This document shows, one piece after another, positions 27,080-35,827 of a stretch of 41,668 nucleotides of DNA. Position numbers and translations under genes: made by a program. How positions within the stretch are numbered: position 1 is the first letter of the stretch; each line of letters starts with the position of its first letter. The notes beneath the pieces were generated by a model. The model worked only from the letters and a program-made list of their open reading frames with translations, made no database searches and had not been told where the DNA came from. Origin of the DNA: Rubripirellula sp. (GTDB lineage Bacteria; Planctomycetota; Planctomycetia; Pirellulales; Pirellulaceae); contig JAAXJB010000106.1 in assembly GCA_012270065.1 (NCBI GenBank), forward strand, positions 59,106-100,773. The letters are read 5' to 3'.

Positions 27080-27301
27080 CACAGTAACTACCGCCTTTCT
27101 GTTTCCTGAAGTGGCGTCAAGCCGGGGAGTTTGAGAATGCCTGTTTGCAAATCGCATTCAAGAGCCGCCACAGTTTAACAGGCTCAAAGCGAGGCTGCAG
27201 CAGTTGGCCGACTGACTTCCGCCTCGTTCCAAACGGGTGGACGCCAGCAGCTTTCAGTAATCCCGAAACAAAACCAACGCTTCTTCGGGCCAAACGGGAG
27301 A

Positions 27302-27319
27302 GACTGGTCTGATCCAGTC
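27302..27319. terminator. Small hairpin downstream of the secreted unknown protein gene
   Basis: GACTGG and CCAGTC form a perfect six-base stem with a six-base loop, 57 bp past the stop codon of the minus-strand gene at 27376. No T-run follows. The call is weak. Confidence 0.25.
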
Positions 27320-27375
27320 CAGCAGGCCAAACGGACAGGCGAAGAAGAAAGAAATCTGTGATTTGAGAACATGGG

Positions 27376-28176
27376 CTACGGAAAGCCAATGATCAAACCA
27401 GCAGCAGCACCGGCCTCGACTACAGCTGCCCGGTTTTCATAGGGCGGACGCTGCAGCATGATGGGTGCTCTTTGTCCTGCAGGGTAGTATCCGAGTGAGT
27501 ACTCGCGTTCGCAGGGATTGGAGACCGCCCACAGATAAGGCAACATCGGAACCGCCCCAAAGAATCTCGCTCCCGATGCGAGTGGCTGAAAACACCCAAT
27601 GCACTCCTGCCCATGACGCTCAAGCATCCGGTCCTCGAAGTAACGAGGATTGGAAAAAGTGTTGGGCGCTGACCAGACGCACCAGGACCAATGCCAATCT
27701 GCATCCCGCTGCGATCCAGACTCCGGCAACGGCTCGGTATATTCACCAAACTGTTGAACAAAAGTTTCCGGGTGGCGTTCTCCATCACGGTTGCCACCAG
27801 ACAAGGCAGTCGAAGCCGCAGCAAGAGTCGGCAAATCAAATCTGCCCTGACGGAGGCCCAGTTTTTCACGTTCCGGACCAGACAGCACTTGGGGAATCAC
27901 AGAATCCGAAATACCAGCGGGAGCATCACCATCGATCAAGCCAGCGACGACGTCGCCCGAGGAATCACCCCCCGCAGTCTGATCTTTCCCGTCTACAGGC
28001 AAACCTTCAGTGCTGCCCGAATCTACGTTCTCTTGTGTACCGCCATCCTGTACCCCGAGGGACTCATTCTGCCCATGAACGCAGGTGCCTGACACGATGA
28101 CTCCCAAAACCACGACAACGACCGCGAGCCACTCACGCATCCCATGCTGGCTCCAACCCTTGCCTTCGATTTTCAT
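27376..28176 (-). CDS. Planctomycete-type secreted protein of unknown function
   Basis: A protein of about 266 residues from ATG 28176; ATG 28140 (MREWLAVVVVVLGVIVSG) is an equally good signal-peptide start, and 28260 is the longest option. A signal segment is followed by an acidic, Gly/Ser/Asp-rich stretch (about 40-100) that is probably disordered, then a Cys- and Trp-rich domain (WHWSWCVW, NPRYFEDRMLERHG, QECIGCFQPLASGARFF). A very similar phrase, NPLYFEDxxLERYG, is one I associate with other planctomycete exported proteins, so this is likely a lineage-specific family. The last 17 residues are hydrophobic (VVEAGAAAGLIIGFP). No enzymatic motif is seen. It is divergent from the CvpA-like gene. 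Confidence 0.75.
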   Translation of the reverse strand: MKIEGKGWSQHGMREWLAVVVVVLGVIVSGTCVHGQNESLGVQDGGTQENVDSGSTEGLPVDGKDQTAGGDSSGDVVAGLIDGDAPAGISDSVIPQVLSGPEREKLGLRQGRFDLPTLAAASTALSGGNRDGERHPETFVQQFGEYTEPLPESGSQRDADWHWSWCVWSAPNTFSNPRYFEDRMLERHGQECIGCFQPLASGARFFGAVPMLPYLWAVSNPCEREYSLGYYPAGQRAPIMLQRPPYENRAAVVEAGAAAGLIIGFP

Positions 28177-28398
28177 GGTTTCCGTCCCGTCAGGTAAAAC
28201 TATGTCGCTCTCACTGTCTGATTCGACACTCCCAGCCTGCCAAGGCAAAACGAAACGCACGACTCGTCACAACCGTCACAATCCTGCCCTGCAGATCACT
28301 GCATTGATCCTGCGGTCAAAACACAGCCGATGAAAAGGAATCCCCGACATCTGGTGCCTATGATGAGGACGATTTGCCACTCCACTGATGGACCCAGC

Positions 28399-29361
28399 AT
28401 GAGCGAAGAGACCAACCTGGAAAAACGCCCTCGCATGGGAACTTTATGGTCTTTGCTGATCATGGCCGGGGTGATTGGACTCTTCGGCTATTTTTGCAAT
28501 CAGAGCGACTGGATTTGTGCCGGTGCGACGTTGGCGATCGGATTTGCTGCTTTTGGGGGCTTCCGGACCGGGGCCGTGAAGGCACTTGGAATTCTTGCTG
28601 CGGGAGCGGCAACCTTCTATCTGGCCCCACTTTTTGGCATGCAGTTGGAAAGTACATTCTCCGACTGGGTGGGAACAACAGGCATCGCAAACAGGATTTA
28701 TTCAATTATCGCGACCGGTGTCCTGGTGTTTCTGCTGACCGCAATCATGACAATCAAGCTTGGCAACAGTCTTCTCAAGGATCGTCCCAAACTTTTCCTG
28801 CTCAACCATTGGCTTGGATTTCTTATCGGTGGATTCGAGGGAGTCCTGGTTGTTCTTCTGCTGCTCGGCGGCATGGTGAGCATTCAGAAAGTCAACGCCG
28901 AGCGACTTCGTGAACGAATCCCACCCACCGGCCGTGCCAAGCTTCTGACCGACATCCTTGACAAGACCAGTGAAAACACGAAGGCCAGCCAACTGGGACC
29001 AACAGTCGATCAATTCAATCCATTCGAAAGAGTTCCACAACTCAGCAAGGTCGGAGAATGGCAGCGTGGTATGGAAGTGCTGATGGATCCATCGAAAGTC
29101 AATGCTCTTTTCCAGCAACCTGCGATCAAACAACTCAGAACGAGAGACGATGTCAATCAGGCTTTTGTGCAGTTAAATGAAGATCCTGAAATCCAGAAAC
29201 TTCTGAACTCAAACAAGCCGGCCAGCAAAGAATTGGCAGTTCTGCTGCTGAATCATCCGGCTGTCCTTGAACTGGTCGACCAACCGGAATTCCGTGAAGC
29301 AGCGCTCTCAGCATTCCGTGAAACGGTCATGCCGCCCAACCGCTCTTCTACTAACCCCTGA
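28399..29361 (+). CDS. CvpA family membrane protein
   Basis: A 320-residue protein. ATG 28399 begins MSEETNLEKRPRMG, with an upstream open frame that lacks coding character. Five hydrophobic segments lie in the first 170 residues, with the CvpA-type pattern of a small-residue-rich helix followed by GGFRTGAVKALGILAAGAATFYLAP. The C-terminal 150 residues are soluble, with a Leu-rich helical region (DVNQAFVQLNEDPEIQKLL, then HPAVLELVDQPEFREAAL). CvpA proteins are inner-membrane proteins linked to colicin V export and envelope stress; their biochemistry is unsettled. The long C-terminal domain is an addition to the short E. coli form. It is convergent with the CysQ-like gene and divergent from the secreted unknown protein. 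Confidence 0.75.
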   Translation: MSEETNLEKRPRMGTLWSLLIMAGVIGLFGYFCNQSDWICAGATLAIGFAAFGGFRTGAVKALGILAAGAATFYLAPLFGMQLESTFSDWVGTTGIANRIYSIIATGVLVFLLTAIMTIKLGNSLLKDRPKLFLLNHWLGFLIGGFEGVLVVLLLLGGMVSIQKVNAERLRERIPPTGRAKLLTDILDKTSENTKASQLGPTVDQFNPFERVPQLSKVGEWQRGMEVLMDPSKVNALFQQPAIKQLRTRDDVNQAFVQLNEDPEIQKLLNSNKPASKELAVLLLNHPAVLELVDQPEFREAALSAFRETVMPPNRSSTNP

Positions 29362-29457
29362 TCCATTCTCATCCCGGACTCAGGCCCACACCACGTCACG
29401 GTCTTGCACTGAGATTCCAACCAGACATTCCGGCACAGCAGGGAATGATCAAGCAAA

Positions 29458-29472
29458 CGTAGCGCAGCTACG
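29458..29472. terminator. Short hairpin between convergent cvpA-like and cysQ genes
   Basis: CGTAGC and GCTACG form a perfect six-base stem with a three-base loop seven bases beyond the end of the cysQ stop codon, in a 117-bp convergent gap. There is no T-run. It may be a weak terminator. Confidence 0.3.
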
Positions 29473-29478
29473 CAATTG

Positions 29479-30303
29479 CTACTTTGACATTGATGGCACG
29501 AATTCCGTCCAACCAATGTTGGCGGCACCGCAGACAAGAAACCATGGGTTGAGTATGTCTGGCTTGCTGTAAATCAGAGGCATGCCGGCGGCATCGATGA
29601 CCTTGCCTCCAGCCCCAAGCACAACCGCGTGTGCAGCCGCTGTGTCCCATTCACAAGTCGGTCCCAGACGCGGATAAACGTCTGCCTCACCGGTCGCCAC
29701 CAGACAGATCTTCAAAGAGCTGCCCATGCTACGCACCACCGGCTCGCCAAATTGTCCCGACAGACTGGCAACGAATGCATCCACTGCCTCACCCCGGTGG
29801 GAACGGCTCGCAACCACGGTCATGGTGCCCTCAGCCCGCTCAGAAACCAGCATTTTCTCAGGCGTCTTGCCAATGCCATCCACTCGCCAGGATCCGTATT
29901 CTCCACCGCCATAAAAACACCAGTCGAGGACCGGAGCATAGACAATCCCATAAACTGGCTGTCCACGCTGAATGAGTGCTATGTTGACAGTAAACTCACC
30001 ATTTCGCTTGATGAATTCCTTGGTTCCGTCGAGCGGGTCCACCAACCAGTAAGTTTCCCACCCAAGTCGTGAATCCATTTCGGTTTCACCAGACTCTTCT
30101 GACACAACGGGAACTTCTGGTGTCAACTCACTGAGACCAGCAACGATGATTTCATGAGACATCTGATCTGCCCTGGTCAAGGGCGAACCATCGCCTTTGG
30201 ATTCAACATCAAAGTCTTCGCTTTCGTAAACACTGAGGATTCCGGCGCCAGCTTTTCTGGCGATGGCCTCAAGTTGTTCCAGATGATGCTTTTCAAGCTT
30301 CAT
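29479..30303 (-). CDS. cysQ: 3'(2'),5'-bisphosphate nucleotidase, CysQ type
   Basis: A 274-residue cytoplasmic inositol-monophosphatase-fold enzyme that removes the 3'-phosphate from PAP, the by-product of sulfate assimilation and sulfotransfer. Metal-binding motifs are complete: EESGE near residue 70, DPLDGTKEF near residue 92 (with the preceding Trp and Val) and WDTAAAHAVV near residue 226. KRNGEFTVNIALI after DPLDGT is typical of CysQ rather than SuhB. Start ATG 30303 gives MKLEKHHLEQLEAIARKAG, the usual N-terminal helix. It stands alone between two convergent/divergent neighbours. A phosphate-ester substrate other than PAP cannot be excluded. Confidence 0.9.
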   Translation of the reverse strand: MKLEKHHLEQLEAIARKAGAGILSVYESEDFDVESKGDGSPLTRADQMSHEIIVAGLSELTPEVPVVSEESGETEMDSRLGWETYWLVDPLDGTKEFIKRNGEFTVNIALIQRGQPVYGIVYAPVLDWCFYGGGEYGSWRVDGIGKTPEKMLVSERAEGTMTVVASRSHRGEAVDAFVASLSGQFGEPVVRSMGSSLKICLVATGEADVYPRLGPTCEWDTAAAHAVVLGAGGKVIDAAGMPLIYSKPDILNPWFLVCGAANIGWTEFVPSMSK

Positions 30304-30556
30304 GAAATCTCATGGGTAAGAACTTTATGACAGAAGGGGACGCTTGGGATCGGGTTTGACAGAGCAGAGTCCTGAAACACTCACACCCAACACCCCATAA
30401 AAACCGCCCTTCATTGACACCGATGATAGTGACTGTTTCATTTCTGCAAAGGCCCCGCAGTTGCGCTGTAACATCCAGCCTATGGGTTTAGAATGGAGAC
30501 GCAGTCACATTGAAGACGCGTTGAGATTTTTCCTTCATACCCCTTGCGAGCCAATC

Positions 30557-32167
30557 ATGCCCGTGACCAGGCCATGTCCAAACTTTCATCACCTGCTTGC
30601 CTGCGCAGCATTCATGGCCTCGTTCATGCATTCATGCCCGCCAGCCAATGCCGACCCTGTCAGTAACAGCCGTCCCAATATTCTGTTCATCATCGCTGAC
30701 GATGCATCCAGAGATAGCATGGGCATCTACGGCAGCACTTATGTTGAAACACCGAACTTTGATCGAATCGCCAGCGAAGGCGTCCTGTTCACACAAGCCT
30801 ACAATTGCAATCCGAAATGTGCTCCAGCAAGAGCCTGTCTTTTGACAGGTCGTTACTCATGGCAATTACAGGAAGCCTGCAACCACAATCCATTCCTGAG
30901 CAGCCGCTGGGCTTTCTACCCCTATCTTCTTGAAGCGTCAGGGTACTGTGTTGGTTACACGGGAAAAGGCTGGGGCCCCGGTGAATTCCGTGGTTACGAT
31001 GCCAGCAGATCTCGAGACAAACCCAACCCTGCTGGGCACCCATTCCAGACTGAGAAACTCAAACCCCCTTACTCTGGAATCAACAACATTGATTACGCAG
31101 GCAACTTCAAGGTTTTCCTGGACCAGGTGCCGAAACAGAAACCTTTCTGCTTCTGGTTCGGAACCAAGGAACCGCATCGGAGTTATGGTAAAGACAACTG
31201 GAAACTCGACGGACGCGATCTCAGCAAGGTAACAGTGCCTGCTTACTATCCAGACAACGCGACAATCCGAGGAGACCTCGCTGATTACGCCATCGAGGTT
31301 GAATGGTACGACCACCACATTGGTCGGGCATTGAAGGAACTTGAACTGCGTGACATGCTCGACAACACCATGATCATTGCAACAAGCGACCACGGCATGC
31401 CATTTCCGAGAGTCAAAGGCCAGATTTACGATGATGGATTCCATGTCCCAATGGCCGTTCGCTGGGGCAACCGCGTTCAAGCAGGACGCGTTGTTACCGA
31501 CTTCATCACGTTTCCAGATGTCGCCCCAACCATCATGGAAGCCGCTGGAGTCAAACTGCATTCGCAAATGACAGGAAAGAGCTTCCTTCCGCAACTGCTG
31601 TCGAAAAAGTCGGGCCGGATTGACTCGACCCGTGATCATACGCTGCTGGGGAAAGAACGCCACGACATCGGCAGAACAGATGGCGATCAACTTTCAGTCG
31701 GTTACCCGGCTCGTGCAATCCGCACTGACCGCTACCTGTATGTACGCAACTTCAAACCCGACCGCTGGCCTGTGGGCGACCCTGGCTATGGACTGCTGAA
31801 TTGTGACGGTTCGCCCACAAAGTCCTATTTGACTGGCCATTCCAGGGCACATCGTGATTTTCGATTTTATCAAATGAGTCGTGCTAAACTGAAACAGGAA
31901 GAACTCTACGACATGCAGCAAGATCCGGACTGCATCAACAATCTTGCCGGAAAGCCCGAGCTGAAAGCAATAAAAACGGCTTTGTGGGAACAACTCCGCA
32001 AGGAACTTACCGAACAGGAAGATCCCCGCATGATCGGAAACGGGGATATTTTTGACTTCTACCCGAATCGTCATATCAGCCGCCAACAGGATCTTTACAA
32101 ACAGCCTGATTACGATCCGGTGGGCGATTTTGAAACCCGGTACGGTAGTTCCACTGAACGCAAATGA
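30557..32167 (+). CDS. Secreted sulfatase, heparan N-sulfatase (sulfamidase)-like
   Basis: A 536-residue type I sulfatase. ATG 30557 yields a signal peptide with a hydrophobic core at about 12-26 (LLACAAFMASFMHSC), so the upstream open frame is not used. Motifs: ILFIIADDASRDSMGIYG near residue 42, the formylglycine site Cys88 in CAPARACLLTGR, YTGKGWGPGEFRG and ATSDHGMPFPR. The CxPxR core with Ala-Ala, plus SWQLQEACNHN, resembles N-sulfoglucosamine sulfohydrolases (the SGSH-like subfamily) more than arylsulfatase A. Substrate is likely a sulfated or sulfamidated glycan, but this is inference. It ends 49 bp before the convergent stop of the putative metalloprotease. A formylglycine-generating enzyme is not in the window. 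Confidence 0.9.
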   Translation: MPVTRPCPNFHHLLACAAFMASFMHSCPPANADPVSNSRPNILFIIADDASRDSMGIYGSTYVETPNFDRIASEGVLFTQAYNCNPKCAPARACLLTGRYSWQLQEACNHNPFLSSRWAFYPYLLEASGYCVGYTGKGWGPGEFRGYDASRSRDKPNPAGHPFQTEKLKPPYSGINNIDYAGNFKVFLDQVPKQKPFCFWFGTKEPHRSYGKDNWKLDGRDLSKVTVPAYYPDNATIRGDLADYAIEVEWYDHHIGRALKELELRDMLDNTMIIATSDHGMPFPRVKGQIYDDGFHVPMAVRWGNRVQAGRVVTDFITFPDVAPTIMEAAGVKLHSQMTGKSFLPQLLSKKSGRIDSTRDHTLLGKERHDIGRTDGDQLSVGYPARAIRTDRYLYVRNFKPDRWPVGDPGYGLLNCDGSPTKSYLTGHSRAHRDFRFYQMSRAKLKQEELYDMQQDPDCINNLAGKPELKAIKTALWEQLRKELTEQEDPRMIGNGDIFDFYPNRHISRQQDLYKQPDYDPVGDFETRYGSSTERK

Positions 32168-32216
32168 CGAACAGGACTTCCGTTACTCGGCCGGAATGAA
32201 CGAAATAGATGCTCGA

Positions 32217-34007
32217 TCACGGCAGTTTCTTCCCCTGACCAGAAAGTGGCTCCAACGTCACGCGATGAAACCGGTACCGACAATGGTAAGCTCCAAGGAA
32301 CAGAGCATTACCAGCAGGAGTCGCCCAGTAATCCGACAGTGACAGTCGATCCGAACTGCCTTGCCAGCTGATAATCTGACGCCCGTCCACCATCATGCTC
32401 ACACTTTGACTCCGCACCTCAATCACCAACTGCGATACTTGCCCAGTTCTGAAAACCGGACCGCGATAAGTGGTTTCATTACCCACGTTCTTTCCATCGA
32501 TGTTCTCGATCGCACTGGCAAAACCAGCGGGAGTTTGAAAACTGAATAAACAGGCAAATCGATTCCCACCAACCACATTTCCTACCAACAGACCATTTGG
32601 TTCATCGATTGGCTCAACCACAACCGTCAGGCGATATTCACTTGGCGGTGCGTAAGGCAACTGCAGACGAGCGCCAAGTTGTTTGGGGCTGACAAGCAAG
32701 TCACTTTCCCATTTCCAGTCACCTCGAGCCCACAGGGAACGATCAACTTCCCCGTCACCCTTTGCTTTGTCGTTTGCAACGAACTGAAGCAAATCCACTT
32801 CACGCTCGGGCAGGCGAGTTATCCTCGCATGTCCCTCTTCCAATGCCCCCGTGTTCAAGTCCAGCAACCCGGCAATTGAAGGCGGCATCGGGGCTTTTTC
32901 AGGGTCAGACCGAATTTGCAAATACCCCCAGAGCTCGGCCGTTTCTCCATCCACCAACTTGACATCCACCCGGTAACTGACAGGAGTATCACGATCAAAC
33001 GTTCCCAAATCTGCAAAAGCCGGATTCGCTCCGTCCCAATGCTGAGGAACTTCAGCCCATGGCCCGGTAACGGAGGTCTGGACCCGGACTCGAAATGACT
33101 CGACTACAGCGTCCTCAGGCAGATCCACCTTCAAACGAACAGGATTTCCGGGCGCTGGTACAAGTGGATCAGGGACAACACGAAATGCAGAAAACAATTC
33201 AATCTGCTTGTCAGAAACTCCAATCTCAGAACCTGTTCCGGGTTCCCAACCCAGACGACTCTTCTGCTCTTTGTCCAGCCAAGACTCGCTGAGCCAACCA
33301 CGGTACTGCCCCATACTCATGACAGAACCATTGCCGGGTTCCGGATGTGGAAGCCCAACCGTATGGCCACATCCTTCATGGTAAACCACGCAGTCGGATC
33401 CGCGATACGGTACACGCCAACCATCTGCACTCACCAGCCCCCAACCAACACCGCGATTTGGATTGTAAAGAGCTCGCGCGCCTCCCGATGCCGCGCCGGG
33501 AAAGTGCTGTCCACGGTTGTAGTTTCCTTCGAACTGAAACCCTGTTTCTGTTGGACGGATTCGATAAAAATCGTTCAACGGTCTCCAGTTGATCTCGCTG
33601 AACACGAGAAGAACAGGAAAGACACGACTTTTTTTCTCATCGGTTTTTGCAGCCGGAGCAAATTTCAGACGCCGATCCACCTCACCCAACGTTCGAAAAT
33701 AAATCTGGTCAGCATCGCCGACTCTCAATTGCCTGGTCGACAATCCTGAAACAAATGGCTTGGGATGGATCCTGGTCGTGAGTCTTGATTGCCCCTCAAA
33801 CTCGCGAGCATGAAATTGTTCAAGGCGATGACCGTAATAATCGATCCGCTGACGCCAATCCTCCAAAGGTTCACGGTCCGACGGGACAAAATAAACCATG
33901 GTAACTTCGATCTGATCCGTATCGTATTTCCCATCCCATGTACTCGTTGCCGACACTTGACCGCCAAACAGGACAATCAGCAGTCCCACAAAACTCACGC
34001 GATTCAT
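32217..34007 (-). CDS. Putative secreted metalloprotease with C-terminal lectin-like domain
   Basis: A 596-residue exported protein. ATG 34007 has a good Shine-Dalgarno and gives a signal peptide (MNRVSFVGLLIVLFGGQVSA); the open frame further upstream is ignored. Residues about 25-300 resemble a metalloprotease: HEGCGHTVGLPH at 210-221 looks like the metzincin HExxHxxGxxH motif with one extra residue between Glu and the second His, followed by an SVMSMGQY segment that could stand for a Met-turn. Residues about 300-400 are beta-rich, and about 440-596 look like a laminin-G/concanavalin-type domain (WKWESDLLVSP, then VSMMVDGRQIISW). The biological substrate is unknown. Its stop is 49 bp from the sulfatase gene's stop. 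The variant motif may still bind zinc; see findings. Confidence 0.75.
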   Translation of the reverse strand: MNRVSFVGLLIVLFGGQVSATSTWDGKYDTDQIEVTMVYFVPSDREPLEDWRQRIDYYGHRLEQFHAREFEGQSRLTTRIHPKPFVSGLSTRQLRVGDADQIYFRTLGEVDRRLKFAPAAKTDEKKSRVFPVLLVFSEINWRPLNDFYRIRPTETGFQFEGNYNRGQHFPGAASGGARALYNPNRGVGWGLVSADGWRVPYRGSDCVVYHEGCGHTVGLPHPEPGNGSVMSMGQYRGWLSESWLDKEQKSRLGWEPGTGSEIGVSDKQIELFSAFRVVPDPLVPAPGNPVRLKVDLPEDAVVESFRVRVQTSVTGPWAEVPQHWDGANPAFADLGTFDRDTPVSYRVDVKLVDGETAELWGYLQIRSDPEKAPMPPSIAGLLDLNTGALEEGHARITRLPEREVDLLQFVANDKAKGDGEVDRSLWARGDWKWESDLLVSPKQLGARLQLPYAPPSEYRLTVVVEPIDEPNGLLVGNVVGGNRFACLFSFQTPAGFASAIENIDGKNVGNETTYRGPVFRTGQVSQLVIEVRSQSVSMMVDGRQIISWQGSSDRLSLSDYWATPAGNALFLGAYHCRYRFHRVTLEPLSGQGKKLP

Positions 34008-34016
34008 ATCTTGTTT

Positions 34017-34029
34017 CTTCCCTTCTCCC
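34017..34029 (-). promoter_or_regulatory. Strong ribosome-binding site deciding the metalloprotease start
   Basis: On the minus strand the sequence reads GGGAGAAGGGAAG, ending nine bases before the ATG at 34007. It supports this start rather than the in-frame codon at 34115. Confidence 0.6.
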
Positions 34030-34404
34030 AAACAACCGTCCACGCACGGAAATCGCCAAGGCAACCACAATGAAGCGAATGACCATGCTTTCCAACCAGC
34101 GGTCGCCGTATTCATCTCCAGTCAACAATTTTCACAATCGTTGCCGAAATCAAATGAATGCCATGCTGCTGCAAAACACATCACAGTGGAACCAGCCACA
34201 AAGCTCAATTCGCGGTCAACGTGTGCCATTCTACCCATCACAAACAGGTCGAGAGTGTTAAAATGAGGGCTGACAGAAATAGTGCGGCAGATTCACCACT
34301 TTCGCAGCGCACGTTTCAACAGTTGAGTTTTTCATTACTGCTGCCTGACGAACCGTCAAACTGCACGCTGCAGATTTCACCACGGCCACCACAGGAACCC
34401 CCGG
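34030..34404. other. Divergent intergenic region, metalloprotease / M20 peptidase
   Basis: No gene is seen here. Open frames are short and lack coding character. An imperfect inverted repeat (34123-34143) is listed separately and a TTAAAAT hexamer-like string near 34258 could be a weak -10 for the M20 gene. Confidence 0.5.
34123..34143. promoter_or_regulatory. Imperfect inverted repeat in divergent region
   Basis: CAACAATT (34123-34130) and AATCGTTG (34136-34143) are inverted copies with one mismatch around a five-base centre. The dyad sits between two divergent genes, a plausible operator position, but no regulator is adjacent. Confidence 0.25.
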
Positions 34405-35574
34405 ATGACCGACACCAACCAGGAAGTGGCAGCCGAAATCCTCTCCCACTCAATCAAACAACAGGCAAAGATGGTGGAACTGCTCAAGCAGGCAGTCAAC
34501 CTCGAAAGCCCTTCAGAGCTTTCCAACACCCAACGCCCCGTTTGTCAACTATTCAGGGACCAACTGGAATTGGCAGGATACCGATCCCGATTCGTCGCAG
34601 GCAAATCATCGGGCGGACAGATGCTGGCGATTCCCCGTGAACGTAACAGATCGCATGCTCAACAGTTGATTCTGGGCCACGTCGATACGGTGTGGCCGCT
34701 GGGTACGCTTGACACCATGCCGATTGAATCCCGCAATGGCTGCCTTCATGGGCCGGGCAGCTACGACATGAAAGCAGGCCTGGTTCAAGCTGTGTTCGCT
34801 GTGCAAACCTTGCAGGACCTCGGACTCAATCCATCAGTGACGCCCATCTTTTTCCTGAACTCGGACGAGGAAATTGGCAGCCATGATTCGGTCCGGCAAA
34901 TCGAACGTCTCGCGCGAGTGGTGGATCGCACCTTTGTCGTCGAACCATCTTTGGGTCCCTCGGGAAAACTGAAAACTCAACGCAAAGGGGTTGGGAGATT
35001 TCAAATCACGGTCAAAGGACGGGCGGCGCACGCTGGCCTCGACCCAGACAAAGGTATCAGCGCGATCCATGAACTTGCTCATGTAATTCAGAAATTATTT
35101 GCAATGAACAATGCTGAATCAGGAACCACCGTCAACGTTGGTGTTATCAACGGAGGCATGCGTCCCAATGTCATCGCCCCCGAAGCCCATGCCGAAATCG
35201 ATGTTCGGGTCACCACCCAAATCGAAGCTCGACGAATTGAAAACGCGATTCATGGAATGGATCCACAACTGGCTGGCACCGAACTCGACATCAAGGGGCG
35301 CATTGAAAGACCACCCCTGGAATTCACCCGCGGAAACGCAGGGCTTTGGCAACAAGCCCGTCAGGCTGCCGCGGCGCTTGGACTCAGCATCGATCAGGCA
35401 TCGGCAGGAGGTGGCTCCGATGGAAACTGGACGAGCCAATTCTGCCCGACGCTGGATGGACTGGGTGCCGTTGGAGATGGGGCACACGCAACTCATGAGC
35501 ACGTCATCGAAAACCGAATGCCCGAACGGTCGGCCTTGCTTGCGATGCTGTTGATGGCGCCTGCAATTCGATGA
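34405..35574 (+). CDS. M20 family metallopeptidase, glutamate carboxypeptidase-like
   Basis: A 389-residue di-zinc peptidase of the M20 family (carboxypeptidase G2 type). The zinc ligands and catalytic residues are complete: His92 in LGHVDTVWP, Asp121 in YDMKAG, Glu155/Glu156 in SDEEIGS, a Glu in VVEPS and a His in ATHEHV. The lid/dimerisation domain lies between about residues 185 and 300 (GRAAHAG, with its conserved His). GGGSDGNWTS is also characteristic. There is no signal peptide, so it is probably cytoplasmic. It likely removes a C-terminal glutamate or a related acyl-amino acid. The TTTCAC-rich upstream region has no obvious SD. It is divergent from the metalloprotease gene and 253 bp from the convergent PPC gene. 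Confidence 0.9.
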   Translation: MTDTNQEVAAEILSHSIKQQAKMVELLKQAVNLESPSELSNTQRPVCQLFRDQLELAGYRSRFVAGKSSGGQMLAIPRERNRSHAQQLILGHVDTVWPLGTLDTMPIESRNGCLHGPGSYDMKAGLVQAVFAVQTLQDLGLNPSVTPIFFLNSDEEIGSHDSVRQIERLARVVDRTFVVEPSLGPSGKLKTQRKGVGRFQITVKGRAAHAGLDPDKGISAIHELAHVIQKLFAMNNAESGTTVNVGVINGGMRPNVIAPEAHAEIDVRVTTQIEARRIENAIHGMDPQLAGTELDIKGRIERPPLEFTRGNAGLWQQARQAAAALGLSIDQASAGGGSDGNWTSQFCPTLDGLGAVGDGAHATHEHVIENRMPERSALLAMLLMAPAIR

Positions 35575-35631
35575 TCAGGCATGACTGCACGATGGCAATA
35601 GGAAAACAGACTGCAAGCTGGTCGAACAGGT

Positions 35632-35656
35632 AACCAATGACCCGCAACCAATGACC
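35632..35656. repeat. Two-copy 14-bp-period direct repeat
   Basis: AACCAATGACC occurs at 35632-35642 and again at 35646-35656, a period of 14 bases, in the convergent gap after the M20 gene. Two copies are too few to infer function. Confidence 0.5.
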
Positions 35657-35827
35657 TGACGGAGAAGACCAAACCAAGGTTCAACTTTGAAGATCACGTG
35701 TGGATCAGAATAAGACAGGCCCAAGGCAGACAGCAAGCCATTCGCGAAATCCAGTTCCATGACATCCTGTCACATTGTTTTCACTGTCCCCATGTTCTCA
35801 CTTCTTCAGTGTTCGGGCTTTTCATAG

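Noticed and set aside
26213-27109. 298-residue plus-strand frame opposite the beta-propeller gene
   Set aside because: The minus-strand propeller has signal peptide and regular repeats; the opposite frame is a mirror of that repeat structure.
30414-30442. TTGACA hexamer upstream of the second sulfatase as promoter
   Set aside because: The -35 match is perfect but the sequence 17 bases on (TTCATT) is a poor -10 and no alternative at the right distance was found.
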